Shown: in pieces, positions 25,807 through 33,762 of the stretch
Numbering within the stretch: the first letter of the stretch is position 1
Layout: each line of letters opens with the position of its first letter
Origin: Lachnospiraceae bacterium
GTDB taxonomy: Bacteria; Bacillota; Clostridia; Lachnospirales; Lachnospiraceae
Direction of reading: 5' to 3'
Length of the DNA stretch: 64,000 nucleotides
Assembly: GCA_017482485.1 (NCBI GenBank)
Contig: JAFUMV010000053.1
Coordinates: forward strand, 1-64,000
Position numbers and translations under genes: made by a program
The notes under the pieces: model-generated
What the model was told of the DNA's origin: nothing
What the model saw: the letters and a program-made list of their open reading frames with translations, nothing else
Databases searched by the model: none

Positions 25807-26934
25807 TTACTCATCATACGTGTCCAGGAAATGATGTCTGATGCCGTCCTTCTTATATGCGACTACCGTGTCCAGATTTACATTTTCCACACTTTTGAAA
25901 ATATTTCCTTCCACCCAGGGATTTGTTTTTTTCAAATCTCTTATCAGCTCTTTTATTTCAACCCTTTTTGATCTGTTCTCTCCATTATTGCAGGTCGTAC
26001 AGGTATCCGTGAATTTGCAGGCACACTGAATAAAATGAAGATCATTATAATCGCGCCAGGCCTTGATATCCTCCTCTCTTATCAGATACAGAGGTCTGAT
26101 AAGCTCCATTCCTTCAAAGTTTGTGCTGTGTAATTTGGGCATCATTGTCTGAACCTGCGCGCCATACAACATTCCCATAAGGATTGTTTCAATCACATCA
26201 TCATAATGATGTCCCAGCGCAATTTTGTTGCATCCCGCTTTTTGTGCAAAACTGTACAGATATCCGCGGCGCATTCTTGCACAGAGATAGCACGGCGATT
26301 TTTCCACCTGGTATACGGATTCAAAAATATCCGATTCAAATACAGTGATCGGTATCCCCAGCTTTCTTGCATTTTCCTCAATTATTTTTCTGTTTGCTGC
26401 GCTGTATCCCGGATCCATCACGACAAATTTAACCTCGAACGGGAATTTCGAATGGCGTCTTAATTCCTGAAATAATTTTGCCATCAGCATGGAATCTTTG
26501 CCGCCGGAAATACAGACTGCAATGCGGTCTCCTTCTTTAATCAGCTCATACTGATTAATGGCTTTTGTGAATTTGCACCATATCTCTTTTCGGAATTTTT
26601 TGGTGATGCTCTTTTCCACCTGTCCGGCAAAATCTTTATCCAGATCTTTCTGCAGCTGAAATAATAACCATGCTGCATATCCGCCCTTCAGACTTACCGC
26701 ATCCAGCCCTTCTTCCCTAAGCTGCTCTGCTGTTTCACGACTCTGCACACCCCTGCTGCAGCAGATAATCAGTTTTTTATCCCGCATAAGCTGAGGATGG
26801 TCCTTGATGTTTTCTGCTGAAAGCACCAAAGCTCCCGGTATCTCACCGTAGGATATTTCAGCTTCATTTCGCGTATCAATGATCTGAAAGCTGCCTTCCT
26901 CCAGTTTTTCCATATCCTGCACCGATATTTCCAT
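25807..26934 (-). CDS. rhodanese-TtcA-like PP-loop fusion protein
   Basis: 375 residues in two parts. Residues 1-95 are a rhodanese domain with active Cys in CSRGVQS (~59-65) that can carry a persulfide. Residues ~105-375 are a PP-loop ATPase of the TtcA family: SGGKDS (~143-148), CYLC (215-218), GHHYDDVIET, and a Cys group CACKFTDTCTTC near 304-315, suitable for an iron-sulfur cluster. Predicted role: ATP-dependent sulfur transfer to tRNA (2-thiocytidine) or another acceptor, with the sulfur handed over within one chain. It lies 23 nt after rrf2 in the same operon and just upstream of metY, which supports sulfur metabolism. Confidence 0.85.
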   Translation of the reverse strand: MEISVQDMEKLEEGSFQIIDTRNEAEISYGEIPGALVLSAENIKDHPQLMRDKKLIICCSRGVQSRETAEQLREEGLDAVSLKGGYAAWLLFQLQKDLDKDFAGQVEKSITKKFRKEIWCKFTKAINQYELIKEGDRIAVCISGGKDSMLMAKLFQELRRHSKFPFEVKFVVMDPGYSAANRKIIEENARKLGIPITVFESDIFESVYQVEKSPCYLCARMRRGYLYSFAQKAGCNKIALGHHYDDVIETILMGMLYGAQVQTMMPKLHSTNFEGMELIRPLYLIREEDIKAWRDYNDLHFIQCACKFTDTCTTCNNGENRSKRVEIKELIRDLKKTNPWVEGNIFKSVENVNLDTVVAYKKDGIRHHFLDTYDE

Positions 26935-26957
26935 TTTCCGACTTTCCTCTTTCCATA

Positions 26958-27401
26958 CTAAATATAATACATACTCTGCTCATAGCCATCGTTTTTCAGG
27001 TAATCTTCCTGCAGATCAGCCAATGTTATACCGTTTAGAAGCTGCTCCAGCTTTTCGTTTACCGGCTCTATCAACATCTTTTGCAGCGTGATGGAAGCTC
27101 CGCATTCGCCGCCATCCTCGTCCAATTCCTTTTCATATCGATAGTCGCCTTCCACAGTTTCTAAAATCATCGCAACCGTAATTCTTTCCGGCGACTTTCC
27201 AAGCACATATCCGCCCTGATGGCCCTTCACCCCTTTTACGATTCCCGCTTTTCTGAGTTTGGCAAAAATCTGCTCCAGATATTGTGCTGAAATATGATTC
27301 CGCAGCGCAATACTGTTCAATGTGACATAACTGTGTTGTGCGTGCACTGATAAATCAATCAAAGCGCGCATCGCATACCGGCTCTGTTTTAATAGTTTCA
27401 A
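26958..27401 (-). CDS. Rrf2 family regulator (CymR/IscR-like)
   Basis: 147 residues. The N-terminal winged helix MKLLKQSRYAMRALIDLSVHA with the recognition helix in ISAQYLEQIFAKLRKAGIVKGVKGHQGGYVL is diagnostic for Rrf2. It lacks the three-Cys iron-sulfur motif of IscR (only one Cys, in GGECGASI), so it is closer to CymR, the cysteine-metabolism repressor working with CysK. The start is TTG at 27401 with AAAGGAG 10 nt upstream. It probably controls itself and metY through the 17-bp elements at both promoters. Confidence 0.88.
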   Translation of the reverse strand: MKLLKQSRYAMRALIDLSVHAQHSYVTLNSIALRNHISAQYLEQIFAKLRKAGIVKGVKGHQGGYVLGKSPERITVAMILETVEGDYRYEKELDEDGGECGASITLQKMLIEPVNEKLEQLLNGITLADLQEDYLKNDGYEQSMYYI

Positions 27402-27426
27402 TTTTCGCGTTCTCCTTTCCGATAAA

Positions 27427-27472
27427 CCAACCTGTTAGATAGGATTATAAAAGTATATAAGCAAACTGTCAA
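27427..27472 (-). promoter_or_regulatory. rrf2 promoter and candidate autoregulatory site
   Basis: Consensus -35 TTGACA (27467-27472), 17 nt, -10 TATAAT (27444-27449). Directly downstream is CCTATCTAACAGGTTGG (27427-27443, minus strand), sharing CCTAT-N7-GT-N-GG with the metY promoter site. Confidence 0.7.
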
Positions 27473-27535
27473 TTTATTTTTTATAAATAAAAAAAATTAG
27501 AAAATAAATGGAAGAAATCGTCAACGAAAAATCCG

Positions 27536-27564
27536 TTGACAAGAATATGAAAAAGCCTTATAAT
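27536..27564 (+). promoter_or_regulatory. ssrA: ssrA promoter
   Basis: Perfect -35 TTGACA (27536-27541) and -10 TATAAT (27559-27564) with 17-nt spacing, about 15 nt before the mature tmRNA 5' end. Confidence 0.85.
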
Positions 27565-27578
27565 TACTGCACATTCAA

Positions 27579-27934
27579 GGGCTAGTCAAGGTTTCGACAG
27601 GGGTCTTGCAGCTGGAGAAGCTATCCGCAGGTGGTGCGTCAAACCACAAACCTAAATATAAACGCTGAAGATAATTTAGCATACGCTGCCTAATGGCAGC
27701 TGTCCGACTTAGGGCACTCACACCTTAAGACCCGGGCATCGACTATGTGAGAAACGATGCAGGCTAAGCTTTGCACCTGCAGGCGTATCATGAAGCTACC
27801 AATGGTATCAGGATGTCTGCTTTCGGATATCGGCGGGAACGGATCAGCTTCGGGCTGATCATAAAGAACAGACTATGATAGTAGAAGGACAGGGAATGGG
27901 CTTTTGGACACGGGTTCGACTCCCGTCTAGTCCA
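27579..27934 (+). ncRNA. ssrA: tmRNA (ssrA)
   Basis: Rescues stalled ribosomes by acting as tRNA and mRNA. The 5' end GGGCTAG (27579-27585) pairs with CTAGTCC (27927-27933) as the acceptor stem. GTTTCGACAGGGG near the 5' end and GGACACGGGTTCGACTCCCGT (T-arm) near the 3' end are hallmark sequences. The tag reading frame ends ...AEDNLAYAA followed by TAA. CCA is not encoded (ACTTTTT follows). Length 356 nt is typical. Confidence 0.95.
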
Positions 27935-27942
27935 CTTTTTAT

Positions 27943-27994
27943 AAGTGCCGGAAATTAGTGATTTTGTCGATAAAATCAAAGGATTCCGGCACTT
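27943..27994 (+). terminator. terminator-like nested hairpin after tmRNA
   Basis: AAGTGCCGGAA (27943-27953) and TTCCGGCACTT (27984-27994) form a perfect 11-bp stem enclosing a second stem GATTTT/AAAATC. The 3' side continues TATATTATG. Sequence from 27995 to 28140 shows no gene. Confidence 0.65.
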
Positions 27995-28144
27995 TATATT
28001 ATGATTTTATAGTGTTTATTTATAGCTCAAAATTACGATTTTCTCACCATTACTTCTAAGGTGTGTTAACCGATTCACCACCATATCTCCTGTATACATT
28101 TTCATTTTTCTGCGCACCCTATCCAGGAAAGGAAGGTGCATGCT

Positions 28145-28285
28145 ATGCCTAAAATCAACACAACGCCCGGCGGCCAGCGGCCTGCCAATCAATACGATGA
28201 TGGAAACATTCCGGAAGTCGATCTTCCCAAAGATGTCATTCCGGACGAGGTACCCCGTAAAGATGGACCGGGTGGGGAGGCGTAA
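28145..28285 (+). CDS. small hypothetical protein, 46 residues
   Basis: ATG at 28145 with GGAAGG 8 nt upstream; ends TAA at 28285. The peptide is hydrophilic, rich in Pro, Asp and Gly (contains TPGGQRPANQYDDGN and ends KDGPGGEA), with no signal peptide or TM segment. Likely disordered. Family not recognised. Good binding site and coding-like composition support it. Confidence 0.6.
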   Translation: MPKINTTPGGQRPANQYDDGNIPEVDLPKDVIPDEVPRKDGPGGEA

Positions 28286-28307
28286 TTTGCTCCCTCTCCG
28301 TTAAAAT

Positions 28308-28439
28308 TCAGTACTGATATACTCCACTTACAAGATTCCATTCTCCACCAATAACATCCTGTTCTTTATCTTCTATCTTTTCCAGTTTCTCGATCAGTTC
28401 TTTGACGCTCGTCTTTTCCTCCTGAAAGTTATTTTCCAT
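28308..28439 (-). CDS. possible 43-residue peptide with double-Gly motif
   Basis: ATG at 28439 to TGA at 28308, antisense between two small plus-strand genes. Lys/Glu-rich amphipathic first 30 residues (KELIEKLEKIEDKEQDVIGG), then GG and an 11-residue aromatic tail EWNLVSGVYQY. This resembles leader peptides of GG-processed bacteriocins or signalling peptides. The binding site is weak (AGGTG directly before the ATG), and no peptidase-containing transporter is adjacent. It could be a chance frame. Confidence 0.35.
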   Translation of the reverse strand: MENNFQEEKTSVKELIEKLEKIEDKEQDVIGGEWNLVSGVYQY

Positions 28440-28487
28440 CACCTATCTGTCTTTTTGTCATAATTTAAAAGAAAAAGGAGTTCTGCG

Positions 28488-28826
28488 ATGAATTACCAAA
28501 AACAGAAACATGTCCATGAATTAACCGGCAGTACCAAAGTTTTCAATGAGTGTGACGAATGTCATAATCATAGATTCTGTACAGTTACCGGAGAAGCGAT
28601 CTACAAAAGGGACTGCGATGATCACTACCATGAAGTGAAATTTCACACCGACTTTTCCGATGAACACTTTCACGAATTTTATGGTAAAACTTCCGGCGCC
28701 ATTGAAGTAGGCAATGGAAAGCATGTACACTTCATTAAAGATTTCACCGAAGAAGCTGATGACCACAAACACGAATTTCAGGCAGCAACACTTATTGATA
28801 GCCCTATCGACTTTAAGTGCAGATAG
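28488..28826 (+). CDS. YmaF family His-rich protein
   Basis: 112 residues with 16 or more His, arranged as repeated HxH/HxHE elements: KHVHELTGSTKVF, CDECHNHRF, DDHYHEVKFHTDFSDEHFHEF, GNGKHVHFIKDF and DDHKHEFQ. This is the YmaF pattern known from Bacillus (function unestablished; metal binding is plausible). AAGGAG lies 7 nt before the ATG. Confidence 0.88.
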   Translation: MNYQKQKHVHELTGSTKVFNECDECHNHRFCTVTGEAIYKRDCDDHYHEVKFHTDFSDEHFHEFYGKTSGAIEVGNGKHVHFIKDFTEEADDHKHEFQAATLIDSPIDFKCR

Positions 28827-28905
28827 TTTAGTGATGCCCTTAGAACTATTTCGTCGCATTCCTTTGTTTGGACTATTCCTTCCCTGATTTGTAGTTATTT
28901 CAATT

Positions 28906-28929
28906 GGCTGAGGGCTCAGTTCCTCAGCC
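28906..28929. other. hairpin between ymaF and the glycosidase locus
   Basis: GGCTGAGG (28906-28913) and CCTCAGCC (28922-28929), 8-nt loop, no clear U-tract in either direction. Possibly a weak terminator for the convergent transcripts. Confidence 0.45.
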
Positions 28930-28930
28930 G

Positions 28931-29175
28931 TCATTCATAGATTATCTCTTCGCAGACGGAAAGGCTGACTGCGGCGCTCTGTTTTTCCACTCTTCCGTTT
29001 CTATATAGAGGATTTCCCTCCACCCTGCATTTTGACGGATAATCGGCCGTTTTTGGGGCCGGGCGTCCGCGATAAAACGGGTCAAAATCCATCCCTTTTG
29101 GCACCCGGGTTCTGTAAATACCATTTCCGTAATATTCCCACTCGGGATGGATGCGGTATCCGCCGCTGATAATAA
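28931..29175 (-). other. unassigned open frame after the GH38 gene
   Basis: A stop-free frame ends with TGA at 28931 and reads, after the GH38 stop, segments such as GGYRIHPEWEYYGNGIYRTR and MDFDPFYRGRPAPKT. It has protein-like composition (many Tyr, Arg, Pro, Gly), but there is no ATG with a ribosome binding site near its beginning. It may be the 3' remnant of a lost gene or a small gene with an unrecognised start. Not identified. Confidence 0.25.
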
Positions 29176-31554
29176 CTATTCCACAATAAATGCTGCGATT
29201 CCCAGGTCGTTTTCTTTCAGCCGCTCCAGATTTTCTGAAGCGCTGCCGCCCTCTGCAAGCTCCAGAGAATATACGAATTCCCCAAATCCGGAAAGATCCA
29301 TCTTGAAGTTGGTTTCCCAGGTATTGTTCATGATCCAGCTGTATACCGGACGATGATTGTTTTCCTCTCTGTTATCGCAAAGCACAATTTCGTGATGTTT
29401 CATCTCTCCCATGTAAATCAGCGGTGTATCCAAAGTATTGATCAGAATGCTCTCTTTTTCGCCCTGATAGAGGACGCCCTGATCTGCGATGTAGTATTCC
29501 ATATTGCTGCCGGGCAGCTGGTCAATGCCGGGCCGCATCCCGACGCCTCCGTTATTGATGTAAAGGCTGCTGCCGGGCAGATATAAAGATAGGGGAAGAT
29601 ATACGCTCTCGATGTCTTCACTCAAAGTCTTCGCAATCTGATAGGTGAAATCGATTCTGGGCAGCTGCTTATACATTTTGATGATCACACTGCTGTGATA
29701 GGTGCCTTCCAGATCAAAAATCAGCTCGGCCCTGTCGAATACCGGACCGTGATCCACAATCTTCACATCCTTTAAATCTCCCTGATACTGCTTCGCATGC
29801 AAGCCCCGGATATTGCGTCCCAGCGCGCTGCGCTCCGAGTAAACGCCCTTGCGAAGTTTTGTCCGCTCATAGATCGGGGTGAAAAAGCTTTCCGGGCCGC
29901 CCTTTAACATTTCCGTACCGCTCTTCTTATTATAAAAAGAGGTGATTCCTTCCCCGATCTCATAACGAATCCGGAACCAGTCATTTTCCAGACTGTGGGG
30001 CAGCTTATAGGATTCTTTATCATAATCATTTACGATATCGCGAACCCGCTCTGCGCCCACCCAGGCCGTACGGGAATACAGCTTTGGTTCCTCCGCTGGC
30101 TGCTCTTCATAGGAAAACAGCTTTTCTTCCATGGGTTCAAATTCTGCCACAAAGCTCACCAGAACGCCTCTGGGATGAGCGGAAAGCTGTGTTTTCATCA
30201 CCTCGCCGGTCTTTAAATCCGTCACCTTTATCGCGGGAAGACTGATGGTTTCCACATAGAATTCCACCGGGAACAAACTCTTTTTGTGGCTTACGGAAAC
30301 TGCCTTCACCTTCCCTTTCAGATTGTAATAACGCAGGATGTCGCCAAGCCTGTGAAACTGTTCAATTTTTCGCATTGCACCCGCTTCATGGGCTTTGGAG
30401 GCATAGGCATTTTTGCGCATATCCAGATTCGTCACCATCGTTTCATAGGGCTTTCCAATGGTTGCGGAATGTCCCCAGGTATGCTCTGCGTATAAAAGCG
30501 CGTTGTCCCTGGCTGTTTCTGCCAGCTTTTCATTGTGCGCGCCGCTCTTTTTCTCCAGCCTGTCGGCCATATGGGAAAGGCGAAGCGCCTCCTTGTAATG
30601 CTTCACCGCATAGGGAGTGGAGCCGACGCCGTTTCCCCACCAGTCATTCATCGTGCCGCGGTATACCGGCGCGTCTGCCGCCTGTTCGCTGATCCGCTCA
30701 TACAGCTCTTCAAGCGTTACCATCTGAAGCTTCACTTCGTCTCCATGTTTTTTGTTAAATGCATTGACCATCGCCAGAATCGCCGGATTGGCGGGCGCAT
30801 TGTCCGAAAAAACGCCGCTCACGCTGGTGACATAAAAGTCGTATTGATAGCCGCTTTCCTCGTACTCTTTAATGCTCTCACTCAGGTTTTTATATAAAAG
30901 TTCCACTGACACTTCCGGTATTTCCACATCCGCTGTTACGCTCACATTTTTGGAATACACCAGTCCCAGCGCATTGCCCAGGTTGTAGTGCTCACCGCTC
31001 CATACCAGAAGCTTCTCTCCATTTTCATTCTCCCAGAAAAAAGGCTTCTGATTCTGATACAGCGGATACATGCCGTGATGGGTGTGAATATTCATGAAAA
31101 AGAACCGGATTCCATTTTTGATCAGTGCGTCCCTCATGCCCAGAGAGATTCCGTTCACATCCGCGTTCATGGCAGTTTTTACCGGACAGCCCTGCTGTGT
31201 AAAAAGCTTCTGCATTTCAGCCGCTTTTTCATCCACCATTTCACAGTCCACCAAATCGTTGAAATTCAGATAATTTGCGGAGATACCGATATTTCCTTTT
31301 TTCACCAGGTCGAAAAAATCCGTTTTTTCTTCAGGTGCTGCCTCTTTCAGAAACTGCTCTACGCAGTAATAGGTTTCACAGTTCCATTTAAAATCCTTTA
31401 CCGAACTATTTTCTTCATAGCCCTTTTTGATCATGGAAATGGTCTTGCGGATATTATTGACCTGATTGTAAATGACCTGCTCCTGCAGATCTGTATAACC
31501 GATATCCGTATGAGAATGGTGTACAATGTACACGTTTTTAATCTTTGTCCCCAT
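29176..31554 (-). CDS. GH38-like alpha-mannosidase family protein
   Basis: About 792 residues. The N-terminal catalytic-type domain contains HHSHTDIGYTD (~12-22), the His/Asp zinc site of family 38, and NADVNG (~140), probably carrying the nucleophile Asp. The middle has helical bundle features (HTWGHS) and the C-terminal half is beta-rich (e.g. GMRPGIDQLPG, WIMNNTWETNF), as in GH38. No signal peptide: cytoplasmic. The ATG at 31554 was chosen because AAAGGAG lies 6 nt upstream. Substrate unknown; the neighbours are a corrinoid protein and a UroD-type methyltransferase. Confidence 0.85.
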   Translation of the reverse strand: MGTKIKNVYIVHHSHTDIGYTDLQEQVIYNQVNNIRKTISMIKKGYEENSSVKDFKWNCETYYCVEQFLKEAAPEEKTDFFDLVKKGNIGISANYLNFNDLVDCEMVDEKAAEMQKLFTQQGCPVKTAMNADVNGISLGMRDALIKNGIRFFFMNIHTHHGMYPLYQNQKPFFWENENGEKLLVWSGEHYNLGNALGLVYSKNVSVTADVEIPEVSVELLYKNLSESIKEYEESGYQYDFYVTSVSGVFSDNAPANPAILAMVNAFNKKHGDEVKLQMVTLEELYERISEQAADAPVYRGTMNDWWGNGVGSTPYAVKHYKEALRLSHMADRLEKKSGAHNEKLAETARDNALLYAEHTWGHSATIGKPYETMVTNLDMRKNAYASKAHEAGAMRKIEQFHRLGDILRYYNLKGKVKAVSVSHKKSLFPVEFYVETISLPAIKVTDLKTGEVMKTQLSAHPRGVLVSFVAEFEPMEEKLFSYEEQPAEEPKLYSRTAWVGAERVRDIVNDYDKESYKLPHSLENDWFRIRYEIGEGITSFYNKKSGTEMLKGGPESFFTPIYERTKLRKGVYSERSALGRNIRGLHAKQYQGDLKDVKIVDHGPVFDRAELIFDLEGTYHSSVIIKMYKQLPRIDFTYQIAKTLSEDIESVYLPLSLYLPGSSLYINNGGVGMRPGIDQLPGSNMEYYIADQGVLYQGEKESILINTLDTPLIYMGEMKHHEIVLCDNREENNHRPVYSWIMNNTWETNFKMDLSGFGEFVYSLELAEGGSASENLERLKENDLGIAAFIVE

Positions 31555-31662
31555 AAGAACTCCTTTCTCAGCCGTTTGTACTTCCACTATAAATTTACTC
31601 TCTTCTGAGTGAATGGACTTTTTCCATACAAATATATGATTTTCGAAGATGCCCTTTGGCGT

Positions 31663-31820
31663 TCAATTCGCATAAAATTCATCCACTGTAGCAAAGAACC
31701 ATCGATGTTTTCCCACTTCGACATGGGCGGAATATCGCAGCCCGAAGAAATCACGAAATTGGGATGCCTGCAGCATGCTTCCATGATATCCAGGGTCTTT
31801 CTGCGAATCGTGTCCTCCAT
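31663..31820 (-). pseudogene. remnant of a second UroD/MtaA-type methyltransferase gene
   Basis: Only the C-terminal ~45 codons remain. TIRRKTLDIMEACCRHPNFV followed by ISSGCDIPPMSKWENID is the characteristic UroD-family ending (FILSSGCDIP..TP.ENI). One base later the frame is broken: shifting by one nucleotide gives FFATVDEFYAN and a TGA at 31663, exactly the expected terminus. The 5' part is missing; the corrinoid gene ends 24 nt upstream. Not similar in detail to the C-terminus of the intact UroD gene at 32.5 kb. Confidence 0.65.
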
Positions 31821-31844
31821 TCTAAAGCGTCACTCAAGCTACGC

Positions 31845-32486
31845 TCAGCAGGCTGCTTTACAGAGCTCCACAGCTGCATCTGCAGCGCTTGCCGCATCGG
31901 AAGTGTACACATCTGCGCCGATCTGCTGACAGAAGCTTTCCGTAACAGGCGCACCGCCCACCATGATTTTCACCTGATCGCGAATGCCGGCTTTTTCGGC
32001 TGCCCTTACCACTTCTCCCATGACGGGCATGGTGGTTGTCAAAAGGGCGGAGCAGCAGATGATCTGGCAGTTTTCCTTGATCGCTGTTTCCACATAGGTT
32101 TGTGCAGGCACATCGGTGCCCAGATCGATAACTTCCAGACCTTTTCCTTCCATCATCATCTTCACCAGATTCTTTCCGATGTCATGCAGATCTCCCTTTA
32201 CGGTGCCGATGCACACCTTTCCTTTGGAAACATTATCGCCCTGGGCGAGCAGAGGCTTTAATAAAGCGGCTCCCACATTCATCGCTCTTGCAGCCATCAG
32301 CACTTCCGGCACAAACACCTGGTTGTTCTTGAATTTCTCTCCCACGATGTTCATACCGGCAAGCAGCCCCTTTTCCAGAATTTCCTCTGCCGGAATCTGC
32401 TCATCAACCGCCTGCTGCACGAGCTCCTTTACGTTTTTTGCTTTTCCTCTCTGTAAGTTTTCAGAAATTTCCAATAAAATACCCAT
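31845..32486 (-). CDS. corrinoid (B12-binding) protein of a methyltransferase system
   Basis: 213 residues, methyl carrier of the MtbC/MtaC/MttC type. Residues 1-90 are the helical cap (LQRGKAKNVKELVQQAV, GMNIVGEKF, VFVPEVLMAARAMN). Residues 95-213 are the Rossmann B12 domain with the cobalt-ligating His motif DLHDIGKNLV (DxHxxG), then DLGTDVPAQTYV and a GG in VGGAPV. It accepts a methyl group from a substrate-specific methyltransferase. Adjacent to one intact and one broken UroD-type gene. Confidence 0.92.
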   Translation of the reverse strand: MGILLEISENLQRGKAKNVKELVQQAVDEQIPAEEILEKGLLAGMNIVGEKFKNNQVFVPEVLMAARAMNVGAALLKPLLAQGDNVSKGKVCIGTVKGDLHDIGKNLVKMMMEGKGLEVIDLGTDVPAQTYVETAIKENCQIICCSALLTTTMPVMGEVVRAAEKAGIRDQVKIMVGGAPVTESFCQQIGADVYTSDAASAADAAVELCKAAC

Positions 32487-32550
32487 ATCCCTTCTCCTTC
32501 TTTATCCTTTTCATTCAGACCATGCGCGGTATACTTTTCAAGATTTTTCT

Positions 32551-33522
32551 TCAGAACTTCATCCGGTCATAGTTGCCGTATTCTTTCCAGATTTCTATCA
32601 TCATTTCGTAACGATTTAATTGCAGTCCCGTATATGCACAGTTGGAAGTACAGAAAATATAGCCTCTGCCATTTTCCATTCCTTCCCGCAGAGAACGAAG
32701 CACATCCGTCCTGCATTCCTCGTCAGTTCCGGTCTGTAAAAGTCCACAGTTTACATTGCCTGCCAGCGCGATATCCGGTCCCACAATTTTGCGAACTTCC
32801 GGAAGGGAAACACCGCCCTGCGGATCCAGGGAATGGATCGCATCCGGTTTGCAGTCCGCCATCTGCTTTAAGATCGGCATGATATTTCCGTCGGTATGTT
32901 TGATGGAGTAATATCCCATTTTACGATATTCTGCAATCACTTCTTTTAAGTACGGCACAATCAGTTCATCAAAGGCATCCTCACTGAAAAAAGGATTTAC
33001 ATTAAAGCAATAGTCGGAACAGAGGGCGAATCCGTCCAGCAGATGTCCTCTCTCGTCCAGCTTTCTGGCAGTTTCCAGCGCGTTTTCCACGCGCTTTGCG
33101 GATTCCTCATTGAGTTTTTCCGGTTCTTCATACATCTGGATGGAAAAATCCATCATCGTCTGTCCGTCCGGTATTCCCCAGGTGGGATCCCCATGCATCA
33201 TGATGAAATACTCATTCCCACTCTTCTCCCGAATCAGCTCCAGAAGCCACTGGATATGTTCCAGATCGCCCGGATTGGGATGCACGAAGATGGCACTGTG
33301 TCCATACTTTTTAGCTGTATCAATATACAGCTGTGCCATTTCATTCATGTGAAGGCTTTTCTCGGCATAACTCATCTGATTCCACTGACTGTAATAACGC
33401 TGAGACGGATGCACTTTGCCAAAGGCCTCCATTGTCAGGAAAAATACCAGTTCAAAGGTAGGTACCTGTCCGCCGATCGGCTCACACTTTAATGTTTTGA
33501 TAAATCGTTCTCTGTTTGTCAT
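32551..33522 (-). CDS. uroporphyrinogen decarboxylase-family methyltransferase
   Basis: 323 residues, UroD fold as in MtaA/MtbA/CmuA-type methyltransferases. Begins MTNRERFIKTLKCEPIGGQVPTF. The C-terminal half has YYSIKHTDGNIMPILKQM and ALAGNVNCGLLQTG, corresponding to the zinc and substrate regions (HxDG). Not heme synthesis: it lies beside a corrinoid protein and no other heme gene is present. A role in moving a methyl group to or from the corrinoid protein is inferred. AGGAG precedes the ATG. Confidence 0.85.
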   Translation of the reverse strand: MTNRERFIKTLKCEPIGGQVPTFELVFFLTMEAFGKVHPSQRYYSQWNQMSYAEKSLHMNEMAQLYIDTAKKYGHSAIFVHPNPGDLEHIQWLLELIREKSGNEYFIMMHGDPTWGIPDGQTMMDFSIQMYEEPEKLNEESAKRVENALETARKLDERGHLLDGFALCSDYCFNVNPFFSEDAFDELIVPYLKEVIAEYRKMGYYSIKHTDGNIMPILKQMADCKPDAIHSLDPQGGVSLPEVRKIVGPDIALAGNVNCGLLQTGTDEECRTDVLRSLREGMENGRGYIFCTSNCAYTGLQLNRYEMMIEIWKEYGNYDRMKF

Positions 33523-33651
33523 TTTTACTCTCCTTTATCCCTTTTCCCCATATTATGACTCTTCGATTTTCTCTATTGTAATACACCCGGCAATTCCGAA
33601 GAATTCACTTTTTACAGGAAAATATATGATTTTAAAAGAATTCCTCCTTCA

Positions 33652-33727
33652 TTGAAAAATCAACTTTAAACATGATATAATATCGTCGATGTACAGATAG
33701 CAACATGCCATCTATACGCCGACGATA
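33652..33727 (+). promoter_or_regulatory. promoter and palindrome of the AraC gene
   Basis: -35 TTGAAA (33652-33657), 18 nt, -10 TATAAT (33676-33681). TATCGTCG (33681-33688) and CGACGATA (33720-33727) form an 8-bp inverted repeat just downstream of the -10; it could be an mRNA hairpin or an operator. Confidence 0.55.
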
Positions 33728-33762
33728 CCCTCAGCTTAATGCGAATTTTCAAGGAGGCCCTC

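Noticed and set aside
27788..27979. 63-codon minus-strand frame
   Set aside because: It is antisense to the 3' half of the tmRNA, including the conserved T-arm; artefact.
27579..28140. Integrated element at the ssrA 3' end
   Set aside because: No integrase, no repeated 3' end of ssrA and no att-like duplication seen in the window.
28942..29124. 60-codon ATG frame after the GH38 gene
   Set aside because: Another frame over the same DNA is longer and more protein-like; this ATG has no binding site.
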